Source: Jatrophihabitans cynanchi (lineage in GTDB: Bacteria; Actinomycetota; Actinomycetes; Mycobacteriales; Jatrophihabitantaceae). From it: 64,000 nucleotides of DNA. Positions 23,424-31,549 of this stretch are shown one piece after another (the first letter of the stretch is position 1; every line of letters starts with the position of its first letter). A model generated the notes under the pieces. That model searched no databases and was not told the DNA's origin. It saw only the letters and a program-made list of their open reading frames with translations. The DNA lies in assembly GCF_027247405.1 (NCBI RefSeq), contig NZ_CP097463.1, positions 620,001 to 684,000 of the forward strand, read 5' to 3'. Made by a program: the position numbers and the translations under genes.

Positions 23424-25466
23424 ATGAGCATGCGGCAGAAGATCGTCTCGGGGATCGGCACGATCGCCGTGGTCATGGGGATGGCCGCGGCAGCGGTGGC
23501 CACCGAGCAGGTGGTCGCGCAGGCGCCGGCCGCCGCACTCGACAACGGCCTGGCCCGGACCCCGCCGATGGGCTTCAACGACTGGAACGCGTTCGGCTGC
23601 AACGTCAGCGAGGCGCTGATCAAACAGACGGCGGACTTCTTCGTCAGCTCCGGCATGAAGGCCGCCGGTTACGAGTACGTCAATATCGACGACTGCTGGA
23701 TGACCCACCAACGCGACGCGAACGGCCGTCTCGTCCCGGACCCGATCAAGTTCCCGGACGGCATCAAGGGGACCGCCGATTACGTGCACTCGCTCGGACT
23801 CAAGGTGGGCATCTACGAGGACGCCGGCACCGCCACCTGCGCCGGCTACCCCGGCAGCCTCGGCCACGAGCAGACCGACGCGCAGAGCTTCGCCGACTGG
23901 GGCGTGGATTACCTCAAGTACGACAACTGCAACAACAACGGCAGTGCTACCAAGCAGCAGTACATCGACCGGTACACCGCGATGCGTGACGCGCTCGCGG
24001 CAACCGGCCGGCCCATCGTCTACAGCATCTGCGAGTGGGGGGTGAACCAGCCGTGGACATGGGCCGGTGACGTCGGCAACCTGTGGCGCACCACGGGCGA
24101 CATCAGCGACAACTGGAACAGCCTGAAGTCGATCGTCAACCAGAACGCGCCGCTGTGGCCGGACGCACACCCCGGTGCCTGGAACGACCCGGACATGCTC
24201 GAGATCGGCAACGGCGGCATGACCGACACCGAGTACCGCTCGCATTTCTCGCTGTGGGCCGAGATGGCCGCTCCGCTGCTGGTCGGCACCGACCTGCGCA
24301 AGGCCACGCCGGCCACCATGGCGATCTACCTGAACAAGGACGTCATCGCCGTCGACCAGGACCCGCTCGGCGCGCAGGGCCGCGTGATCAGCAATGACGG
24401 CACGCACCTCACGTTCGCCAAGGCGCTCGCAAACGGCGACGTCGCGGTCGCGATGTTCAACGAGGGCGACTCCGCCGCCACCATGTCGACCACCGCGGCG
24501 CAGGCCGGCCTCGGCAAGTCGCACGGCGCCTACACGATGACGGACCTGTGGTCGAAGAGGACAACCGAGTCTGCCGGACAGATCAGTGCGAACGTCGCGC
24601 CGCACGCGACCGCGATGTACCGCGTCTCCGCCGACAGAAACTGGGACACCTTCGCGCCCGCGACCAGCGTCTCGGTGTCGACGCCGTCGGCCTATCCCGG
24701 CGGTCCGGCGGTGACGCGGCCCGGCGCCGCGAACACCGTCACCACCACCTTCACCAACACCGGCCGCGTGCCGGCCGAGAACGTCGCCGTCCAGCTGCAG
24801 GCGCCAGACGGCTGGACAGTGGACGCAGCTGGGCCGGCGGGTGACTCGTCGGTGACGACGAACGACTCGTTCGCGACGTCTTGGAGGGTCACGCCGCCGG
24901 CCGGCACTCCGCAGGGCTCCTACACGCTGACCGCCTCGGCCACATTCGAGTGGAACGACGGGACGCAACTGCGGCCAGGCAGCACCACCGGCACCGCGGA
25001 GGTACTGGTGCCGAACCCGCCGCCGTCCGGCGCCGCGTACGTCAGCGACGTGCCGTGGACCAGCCAGACCAACGGCTGGGGGCCGCCGGAGCGCGACCGC
25101 AGCAACGGCGAGACCGGACCAGACGACGGGAACACGATCACGATCAACGGAGTCACGTACGCGAAGGGGGTCGGCGCGCACGCACCCGGCGAAATCGACG
25201 TCTATGTCGGTGGGCAGTGCTCCGCCTTCAACAGCGACGTCGGCATCGACGACGAGGTCGGCGACCGCGGGTCGGTCGACTTCCAGGTGTGGGCGGACGG
25301 CACGAAGGTCGCCGACAGTGGCGTGCGCACCGGGACGGAGGGCGCAGTACACCTGACCGGTGATCTCGGCGGTGCGCAGTTCCTGCGCATGGTGCTCACC
25401 GACGGCGGCGACGGCAACAGCTACGACCACTCCGACTGGGCCGGCGCCCAGATCAGCTGCAACTGA
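23424..25466 (+). CDS. Secreted GH27 alpha-galactosidase with NPCBM domain
   Basis: 680 residues from ATG 23424 (GGAG ten bases upstream). Signal peptide about 1-34. GH27 barrel from LARTPPMGFNDWNAFGCN; nucleophile D167 in YLKYDNC, acid/base probably D226 in WRTTGDISDNW, then a beta-sandwich. A CARDB/NEW3-like module (about 415-530, NTVTTTFTNTGRVPAENVAV) and a C-terminal NPCBM galactose-binding-like domain (about 540-680, YVSDVPWTSQTNGWGPPERD) follow. It releases alpha-galactose from raffinose-type sugars or galactomannan outside the cell. The beta-galactosidase gene begins 15 bases after the stop. Confidence 0.93.
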   Translation: MSMRQKIVSGIGTIAVVMGMAAAAVATEQVVAQAPAAALDNGLARTPPMGFNDWNAFGCNVSEALIKQTADFFVSSGMKAAGYEYVNIDDCWMTHQRDANGRLVPDPIKFPDGIKGTADYVHSLGLKVGIYEDAGTATCAGYPGSLGHEQTDAQSFADWGVDYLKYDNCNNNGSATKQQYIDRYTAMRDALAATGRPIVYSICEWGVNQPWTWAGDVGNLWRTTGDISDNWNSLKSIVNQNAPLWPDAHPGAWNDPDMLEIGNGGMTDTEYRSHFSLWAEMAAPLLVGTDLRKATPATMAIYLNKDVIAVDQDPLGAQGRVISNDGTHLTFAKALANGDVAVAMFNEGDSAATMSTTAAQAGLGKSHGAYTMTDLWSKRTTESAGQISANVAPHATAMYRVSADRNWDTFAPATSVSVSTPSAYPGGPAVTRPGAANTVTTTFTNTGRVPAENVAVQLQAPDGWTVDAAGPAGDSSVTTNDSFATSWRVTPPAGTPQGSYTLTASATFEWNDGTQLRPGSTTGTAEVLVPNPPPSGAAYVSDVPWTSQTNGWGPPERDRSNGETGPDDGNTITINGVTYAKGVGAHAPGEIDVYVGGQCSAFNSDVGIDDEVGDRGSVDFQVWADGTKVADSGVRTGTEGAVHLTGDLGGAQFLRMVLTDGGDGNSYDHSDWAGAQISCN

Positions 25467-25481
25467 TCGAAAGGGACTTCC

Positions 25482-28400
25482 ATGATCGGTAAGGTCATCG
25501 CTGCCGCGGCCGCGGCAGTCACCGTATTGGCCGGTGCCACCGCCGCCGCGGCGGCACCCGGTCCGGCACACCACCGATCGGCCGCACCGGCGGCCGACGC
25601 GGCCTCGCAGACCGCCCACACGGTCACCTACGACAGCTACTCGTTCAAGATCGACGGCAAGCGGGTCTACCTCTGGTCGGGAGAGTTTCACTACTTCCGG
25701 CTGCCCAGCCCCGATCTGTGGCTCGACATCTTCCAGAAGATGAAGGCGGCCGGTTTCAACGCGGTCTCGCTGTACTTCGACTGGGACTACCACTCGCCGG
25801 CACCGGGCATCTACGACTTCACCGGCGTCCGCGATCTCGACAAGCTGCTCGACGAGGCGCAGCAGGCCGGAATCTATGTGATCGCCCGGCCGGCACCGTA
25901 CATCAACGCCGAGGTCGACAGCGGCGGCCTGCCCGGATGGCTGACCACCAAGAAGGAGAACAACCGCAGTGCCGACCCGAACTTCCTGAAGTACTCCGAC
26001 GAGTGGATGACGCAGATCGACCGCATCCTGGCCCGGCACCAGCTCACCACTGGCACCGGCCCGGTGATCGCCTACCAGATCGAGAACGAGTACTACGACG
26101 GCTCGGACGCCGGCCGCACGTACATGCAGCACCTCGAGGACAAGGCGCGCGCCGACGGCATCACCGTCCCGCTGACCGGCAACAACAACGGCACGTTCAA
26201 CTCCGGCGTCGGCATGCTCGACATCGACGGCCCGGACGCCTACCCGCAAGGCTTCAACTGCTCCAACCCGACACAGTGGCGAGGCGTGCCGAACATCAGC
26301 TACGACCACCCGGAGGGACGGCCGCTGTACACGCCCGAGTTCCAGGGCGGCGCGTTCGATCCGTGGGGCGGACCGGGCTATGACAAGTGCGCCCAGCTCA
26401 TCAACGACCAGTTCGCCAACGTGTTCTACAAGCAGAACATCGCGGTCGGCGCCACCGCGCAGAGCTTCTACATGACCTACGGCGGGACGAACTGGGGCTG
26501 GCTCGGCGAGCCGCAGAACTACACGTCCTACGACTACGGCGCGGCGATCCGCGAGACCCGCCAGCTCGACCCGAAGTACTACGAGGACAAACTGATCGGC
26601 TATCTGACGCAGTCGGTCGCGCCACTGACCGAGACCGACCGGATCAACGTCACCCCGCCCGACAACTCCGCGATCGTCGACACCGCACGGATGAACCCGG
26701 GCACCAAGACGCAGTTCCACATCCTGCGCCACAGCAACTCGACGTCCACCTCGGTCGACACCACTCACATCTCGATCGACTTCAACGCCCAGCCGGCCGG
26801 AAACGCCAGCTACACCTACGACGACGCCGACATCCCGCCGCTGCAGTACGCCGGAACGTGGTCGCACGTCGCGAACCAGAGCTACACCGGCGGCGACTAC
26901 AAGAACAGCGAGTCGTTCTCCAACCAGGCGGGTGACTCGCTGACCGTCCCGTTCACCGGAACGGCCATCCGCTGGATCGGTTCGCAGACGAACAACCACG
27001 GCTTCGCGGACGTCTACCTCGACGGTGTGAAGCAGACCACCGTCGACTGCTCCGGCAGCCAGAGCCAGGCCGTCCTCTTCTCGAAGGCCGGTCTCACGGA
27101 CGGCCAGCACACGCTGAAGATCGTAGTGGACGGCACGCACGCGTCCGGGTCGACGGACAACTTCGTCTCCATCGACGCCATCGACGTGCCGACCGGAGCC
27201 GCGGCCACCAACCCCACCTATCCGGTGGTGCCGCAGCAGCCGGGCACCGCGATCCTGCTCAACGGGCGCGACTCGCATGTCATCGTCGCCAACTACAGGC
27301 TCGGCGGCTCGCAGTTGCAGTACTCGACGTCGGAGATCATGACGAACGCGACGATCGGCGACCGCGACGTCGCGGTGCTCTACGGCGATAAGGGCAGCGA
27401 CGGCGAGAGCGTCCTGAACTACCGGTCGCGGCCGCTAGTTCAGGCGAGCGGTGGTGCGGTCACCACGACCTGGGACGCGGCCACCGGAGACCTACGGCTG
27501 AACTACCAGCACGACGGCCTGACCCGCGTCACGATCTCCGGCGGCGGCTCGCGTCCGCTGCTGCTCCTGCTCGCCGACAAGCCGACCGCCGAGACGTTCT
27601 GGCGACAGGACACCGCGGCGGGCCCGGTGCTCGTGCGCGGCACGCACCTGCTGCGCGCCGCGACCAGCAGCCCGGACGCCAGCACGGTCGCGCTCACCGG
27701 TGACAACGGCACCGACCCGAACATCGAGGTGTTCACGTCGGCGTCGACAGTGACGTGGAACGGCAACACTGTGCACACGTCGCCGACGAGCACCGGCAGC
27801 CTGACCGGCACGATCCGGACGGCGGCGCCGATCACGCTGCCCACACTGACGACGTGGAAGCACCAGGCGGAGTCGCCGGAGGCGCAACCGGGTTTCAACG
27901 ACTCGAGCTGGCAGGTGGCCGACCAGATGACCACGAACAGCTCGAGCGGTGTGACCACGCTGCCGGTCCTCTACGCCGACGACTACGGCTTCCACACCGG
28001 CAACACGTGGTACCGCGGCCGGTTCCGCGGCAACGGCAGCCAGCAGGGCATCCATCTCGTGTCGGACTCCGGCGGGGGCGCACAGGCACTTTCGGCGTGG
28101 CTGAACGGGGCGTTCCTCGGCAGCTCCACCTCCGGCAGCGCCGACTTCGCCTTCCCGGCCGGCGCGCTGAAGATCGGCGGCGACAACGTGCTCTCGGTCC
28201 TCACCGTGAACATGGGCCACGACGAGGATTACAACTCCACGAACGCGAACAAGACCGCTCGCGGGCTGAGTAGCGCCTCGGTCACCGGCGCACCGCTCAC
28301 GTCGATCACGTGGCGGTTGCAGGGCGTGCGTGGCGGCGAGAACGAGATCGACCCGGTCCGCGGGCCGCTGTCGACCGGGGGGCTGTACGGCGAGCGCGCC

Positions 28401-29621
28401 GGCTGGTCGCTGCCCGGCTACCCGGACGACAACTGGTCGACGGTGACACTGCCGACGACCGACACGCGCCCGGGCATCTCCTGGTACCGCGCCGACGTGC
28501 CGCTCGACCTGCCCAAGGGCCAGGACACATCCCTCGGATTGACGATCAGCGACGACTCGTCCCGCAAGTACCGCGCGATGCTGTGGGTGAACGGATGGAT
28601 GGTCGGCAACTACGTCAACTACCGCGGGCCGCAGCACAGCTTCCCGGTGCCCAACGGGATCCTGAACCCCAACGGGTCCAACAGCATCGCGATCGCGGTG
28701 TGGAACCTCGACGGCTCCACGGGCGGGCTGGGCAAGGTCTCGCTGACGAACTACGGCAGTTTCGCCTCGTCGCTGCAGGTCGCGCAGAACGAGAGCCCGC
28801 GCTACGACCCGCACAAGTACTCGATGCCGAAACGGCCGGATACGACCGTTGACCTGCAGGTGCCCGACGCGGTGCAGGCCGGGCAGACGTTCACCGCGAA
28901 TGCGACTGTGTCCGTCCCGTCCGACGCGCCGAACACGACCGACCTGACCGCGGCGCTTCAGGTGCCGGACGGGTGGACGGCCGGTCCGGGCATCCCGGCG
29001 GCGGTCGGCACCGTGCATCCGGGTGACTCCACGACGTTCAGCTGGCAGGTGCGGGCACCGTCCGGCAACCTGCCGCAAGCGTCGGCGATCACTGCCGTCG
29101 TGAGCTACACGCAGTCCGCGCGGCCGGCGAGCAACTCAGGCGAGCGGATCGTGCGCTCGGTGCCGCCGCCTCCGCTGCCGGGCGACGACTACGTCAGCGA
29201 CCTGCCGTTCCTGTCCGCCACCAACGGCTGGGGCCCGGTCGAGCGGGACACCAGCAACGGCGAGCAGGCTGCCGGCGACGGGAACCCGATCACGATCAAC
29301 GGCGTGGTTTACCACAAGGGTCTCGGGACCAACTCGGTCAGCGACGTCGAGGTCTATCTCGCAGGTGCTTGCACCCGGTTCACCGCCGACGTCGGTGTCG
29401 ACGATGAGCAGAACGGCGCCGGGACGGTGACGTTCATGGTGGTCGCCGACGGCAAGACTCTGCTGACCACACCGACCATCCGGGGACATCAGGACGCGAC
29501 TCCCCTCGACGTGGACGTCAGCGGGGCGCAGGTACTCGACCTGATCGTGGGCGACGCCGGTGACGGGAACGGCAACGACCACGGCGACTGGGCCGACGCG
29601 CAGGTGCACTGCACCGGCTAA
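25482..29621 (+). CDS. Secreted GH35 beta-galactosidase, multidomain, with NPCBM domain
   Basis: 1379 residues. Signal peptide about 1-25. GH35 barrel: SGEFHYFRLPSPDLWLD, acid/base E203 in YQIENEYY, nucleophile E286 in LYTPEFQGG. Then come the usual GH35 beta domains and jelly rolls, with WYRGRFRGNGSQQG and a later WYRADVPLDL copy. A NEW3-like module (about 1125-1215) and a C-terminal NPCBM domain (YVSDLPFLSATNGWGPVERD) close the protein. It removes beta-galactose from galactans or plant glycans outside the cell. AAAGGGAC precedes the start. It forms an operon with the GH27 gene and shares its C-terminal domain type. Confidence 0.93.
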   Translation: MIGKVIAAAAAAVTVLAGATAAAAAPGPAHHRSAAPAADAASQTAHTVTYDSYSFKIDGKRVYLWSGEFHYFRLPSPDLWLDIFQKMKAAGFNAVSLYFDWDYHSPAPGIYDFTGVRDLDKLLDEAQQAGIYVIARPAPYINAEVDSGGLPGWLTTKKENNRSADPNFLKYSDEWMTQIDRILARHQLTTGTGPVIAYQIENEYYDGSDAGRTYMQHLEDKARADGITVPLTGNNNGTFNSGVGMLDIDGPDAYPQGFNCSNPTQWRGVPNISYDHPEGRPLYTPEFQGGAFDPWGGPGYDKCAQLINDQFANVFYKQNIAVGATAQSFYMTYGGTNWGWLGEPQNYTSYDYGAAIRETRQLDPKYYEDKLIGYLTQSVAPLTETDRINVTPPDNSAIVDTARMNPGTKTQFHILRHSNSTSTSVDTTHISIDFNAQPAGNASYTYDDADIPPLQYAGTWSHVANQSYTGGDYKNSESFSNQAGDSLTVPFTGTAIRWIGSQTNNHGFADVYLDGVKQTTVDCSGSQSQAVLFSKAGLTDGQHTLKIVVDGTHASGSTDNFVSIDAIDVPTGAAATNPTYPVVPQQPGTAILLNGRDSHVIVANYRLGGSQLQYSTSEIMTNATIGDRDVAVLYGDKGSDGESVLNYRSRPLVQASGGAVTTTWDAATGDLRLNYQHDGLTRVTISGGGSRPLLLLLADKPTAETFWRQDTAAGPVLVRGTHLLRAATSSPDASTVALTGDNGTDPNIEVFTSASTVTWNGNTVHTSPTSTGSLTGTIRTAAPITLPTLTTWKHQAESPEAQPGFNDSSWQVADQMTTNSSSGVTTLPVLYADDYGFHTGNTWYRGRFRGNGSQQGIHLVSDSGGGAQALSAWLNGAFLGSSTSGSADFAFPAGALKIGGDNVLSVLTVNMGHDEDYNSTNANKTARGLSSASVTGAPLTSITWRLQGVRGGENEIDPVRGPLSTGGLYGERAGWSLPGYPDDNWSTVTLPTTDTRPGISWYRADVPLDLPKGQDTSLGLTISDDSSRKYRAMLWVNGWMVGNYVNYRGPQHSFPVPNGILNPNGSNSIAIAVWNLDGSTGGLGKVSLTNYGSFASSLQVAQNESPRYDPHKYSMPKRPDTTVDLQVPDAVQAGQTFTANATVSVPSDAPNTTDLTAALQVPDGWTAGPGIPAAVGTVHPGDSTTFSWQVRAPSGNLPQASAITAVVSYTQSARPASNSGERIVRSVPPPPLPGDDYVSDLPFLSATNGWGPVERDTSNGEQAAGDGNPITINGVVYHKGLGTNSVSDVEVYLAGACTRFTADVGVDDEQNGAGTVTFMVVADGKTLLTTPTIRGHQDATPLDVDVSGAQVLDLIVGDAGDGNGNDHGDWADAQVHCTG

Positions 29622-29687
29622 CGCGGATATGCGCGCGAACGCCCGATGACGAGACACGTTCGTTGCCACGATGCCGGTCATGGTCGT

Positions 29688-30057
29688 GGTGTGTCCGTTC
29701 CGGTCGGACGCGCGGCGGCCGGCGAGCGTCCGAGGAACGCGATGAGTTGCACGCCGGCGTTGTCCGTCGTGCAAGTGCGAACCGGTGGCGCGAACAGCGG
29801 GTGACCGTTGTCGGCAGGGAGCAACTGGGCGAGATCGCGAGCAGCCTTGCGGCCAGGTCAGGTGGGATCGGCCGGTGGTGTCCGCTGGCCTGGAACACGT
29901 CCCATCCGTGGACACCGATCTCCAGGGCGGCGGCAGCCGCGACCAGTGACTGCGGGATGCGGTGATCGGCTACCGCGATGGTCCGGCCGTCACTCGTCGC
30001 GGTCCATTCGTCACACAGTTGGGCGACACCACCACGCCGCGATAACCAGCCCGGCAA
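29688..30057 (-). pseudogene. Remnant of an MDMPI/TIGR03086-type protein
   Basis: Minus strand: one frame encodes DEWTATSDGRTIAVADHRIP, AAALEIGVHGWDVFQASGHH and PIPPDLAARLL. The continuation lies in another frame (RDLAQLLPADNGHPLFAPPV, NAGVQLIAFLGRSP, stop at 29688). Together they form the C-terminal half of a mycothiol-dependent maleylpyruvate isomerase-like protein. The N-terminal DinB-like half is missing and there is a frameshift near 29840, so the gene is dead. The rest of 29622-30195 holds nothing else I can name. Confidence 0.75.
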
Positions 30058-30195
30058 CCGACAGCAAAAGCCAGTCGACCCAGGCTTTGGGGCACGAAAC
30101 CGTCACAGGACAAGGCACTCGGCGCGCAGGACGGAACAGTGGTGCATTACCGGGCAGGTAAATCCTCACCGACGGAATCGATCACCAAAATGAAC

Positions 30196-30220
30196 GGAGG
30201 CCCCAGAAACTGGGACCTCC
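30196..30220 (-). terminator. Hairpin terminator after tRNA-Val
   Basis: GGAGGCCCCAG (30196-30206) pairs with CTGGGACCTCC (30210-30220), with one mismatch and a three-base loop. It stands eight bases beyond the 3' end of the tRNA-Val gene on the minus strand and is followed by a short T run (TTCATTTTGG). Confidence 0.75.
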
Positions 30221-30227
30221 GAAGGTG

Positions 30228-30299
<72 letters not shown>

Positions 30300-30333
30300 G
30301 TATGTACACCGGATGTCCGATGGTTGTCCTGCG

Positions 30334-30405
30334 AGGCGGCGGCGGGAATCGAACCCGCGTACAGGGCTTTGCAGGCCCTTGCCTAAGCCACTCGGCCACG
30401 CCGCC
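30334..30405 (-). tRNA. tRNA-Cys(GCA)
   Basis: 72 nt. Acceptor GGCGGCG/CGCCGCC, anticodon loop CTGCAAA with anticodon GCA, T arm GCGGGTTCGATTCCCGC, discriminator U as expected for Cys. Confidence 0.95.
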
Positions 30406-30472
30406 ACTGTGCGGATCGTCGATCTGTCGGGCCACCTCGATCACGCCGGTTCGGCGTGTAGGTGGTGCCTCG

Positions 30473-30545
30473 AGCGGACGACGGGATTCGAACCCGCGAC
30501 CCTCACCTTGGCAAGGTGATGCGCTACCAGCTGCGCTACGTCCGC
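30473..30545 (-). tRNA. tRNA-Gly(GCC)
   Basis: 73 nt. Acceptor GCGGACG/CGTCCGC, anticodon loop TTGCCAA with anticodon GCC, T arm GCGGGTTCGAATCCCGT, discriminator U. First gene of the Gly-Cys-Val cluster, a common actinobacterial arrangement. Confidence 0.95.
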
Positions 30546-30626
30546 ACGGTCATCGGCGGCGAATTCTCGCGCCGTGCACCGAGCGATGACTCTATCCGAT
30601 CGCGCACGGCCGTTCCAAACCGCCCC

Positions 30627-31247
30627 TCACGCTGATCCCCTTGATCCCCTTGCAATCTCGTCTCGGCGGCGCACCAGCCGCTGCCAGAGCTCGGCCACCT
30701 CGCGCTCCAACGCCTGCATCGTCCCGTCGTTGCTGATCAGCTCGTCGGCGACCGCCCGGCGCTCCTCGTCGCTCGCCTGGCTCGCCATCCGGGCGCGCGC
30801 GTCGTCGGGGGTGAGGCCGCGCTCGGCGAGCCGGTCGAGCCGGGTCTGCAGGCCGGCCTCCACTACCACCACGGTGTCGAAGCCGCCGGCCAGCCGGCCC
30901 TCGACGAGTAGCGGGATGTCGTGCACCAGGATCGCGTCAGCCGGCGCGCTGTCCATGAGCTCGGTGGTGCGTGCCCCGATCAGCGGGTGCACGATCGCGT
31001 TCAGATCGGCCAGCTCGCCCGCGTCGTGGAACACGATCGCGGCCAGCGCGGCGCGGTCGAGGCGTCCGCCCGGTCCGAGAACCCGGTCGCCGAACCGGGC
31101 GACGACGGCGGCCAGCCCGGGCGTGCCCGGTTCCACCACCTCGCGCGCGATCGCGTCGGCGTCGATGACGATCGCACCGTGCCCGGCGAGCAACTGCGCG
31201 ACCGTGCTCTTGCCCGAGCCCACTCCCCCGGTCAGTCCGACTCTCAC
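30627..31247 (-). CDS. coaE: Dephospho-CoA kinase
   Basis: 206 residues from GTG 31247, which gives the family N-terminus RVGLTGGVGSGKSTVAQLL with its P-loop. Other conserved parts: DADAIAREVVEPGTPGL, VHDIPLLVEGRL and RMASQASDEERRAVAD. It phosphorylates the 3'-OH of dephospho-CoA, the last step of CoA synthesis. The actinobacterial version often carries a C-terminal GrpB-like domain; that is absent here. It lies downstream of rpsA on the same strand, as in mycobacteria, but separated by 302 bp of repeats and a terminator. Confidence 0.95.
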   Translation of the reverse strand: MRVGLTGGVGSGKSTVAQLLAGHGAIVIDADAIAREVVEPGTPGLAAVVARFGDRVLGPGGRLDRAALAAIVFHDAGELADLNAIVHPLIGARTTELMDSAPADAILVHDIPLLVEGRLAGGFDTVVVVEAGLQTRLDRLAERGLTPDDARARMASQASDEERRAVADELISNDGTMQALEREVAELWQRLVRRRDEIARGSRGSA

Positions 31248-31280
31248 CGGGCAGAGGTTAGTCGCCCCCGCTGCACTTCC

Positions 31281-31358
31281 CCCGCCGAGTGGCGACCTGA
31301 CCCTGCCAGTGGCGAGCTGTGGGCCGCCACTCGACGGGCAAGGTCGCCACTCGGCGGG
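31281..31358 (+). repeat. Intergenic palindromic repeat with four AGTGGCG cores (copy 1)
   Basis: CCCGCCGAGTGGCGACCT (31281-31298) and its perfect complement AGGTCGCCACTCGGCGGG (31341-31358) enclose a second, shorter inverted pair. Cores: AGTGGCG at 31288 and 31308, CGCCACT at 31325 and 31345. Copy 2 at 54547-54608 has the same ++-- order. Confidence 0.9.
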
Positions 31359-31402
31359 ATGGGGCAGCGGGGGTGGGGCGGCGGGGCGGGGGCAGCGGGG
31401 CG

Positions 31403-31458
31403 GGGGCAGCGGGCGTGGGGCAGCGGGCGTGGGGCAGCGGGCGTGGGGCAGCGGGGGT
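31403..31458 (+). repeat. 14-bp G-rich tandem repeat
   Basis: GGGGCAGCGGGCGT is repeated exactly at 31403, 31417 and 31431, with a fourth partial copy at 31445. The surrounding 31360-31480 is nearly all G/C with many G runs on the plus strand, so G-quadruplex formation is possible. Confidence 0.9.
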
Positions 31459-31490
31459 GGGGCGACGGTGGGTGGGGCGGGCGCAGACGC

Positions 31491-31526
31491 AACGGGCCCG
31501 GGACCTCGCAAGGTCCCGGGCCCGTT
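31491..31526 (-). terminator. Strong terminator after rpsA
   Basis: AACGGGCCCGGGACCT (31491-31506) and AGGTCCCGGGCCCGTT (31511-31526) are perfect 16-bp arms with a four-base loop. It starts 24 bp beyond the rpsA stop. No long T tract follows, as is usual in GC-rich actinobacteria. Confidence 0.85.
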
Positions 31527-31549
31527 GGCGTCAGTGCGACGCCGAAGAA

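Noticed and set aside
23367-27278. 1303-codon open frame on the minus strand opposite the glycosidase genes
   Set aside because: It is the high-GC mirror of the GH27 and GH35 frames. It shows Arg/Val/Gly-rich composition without any family motif, and the plus-strand genes are certain.
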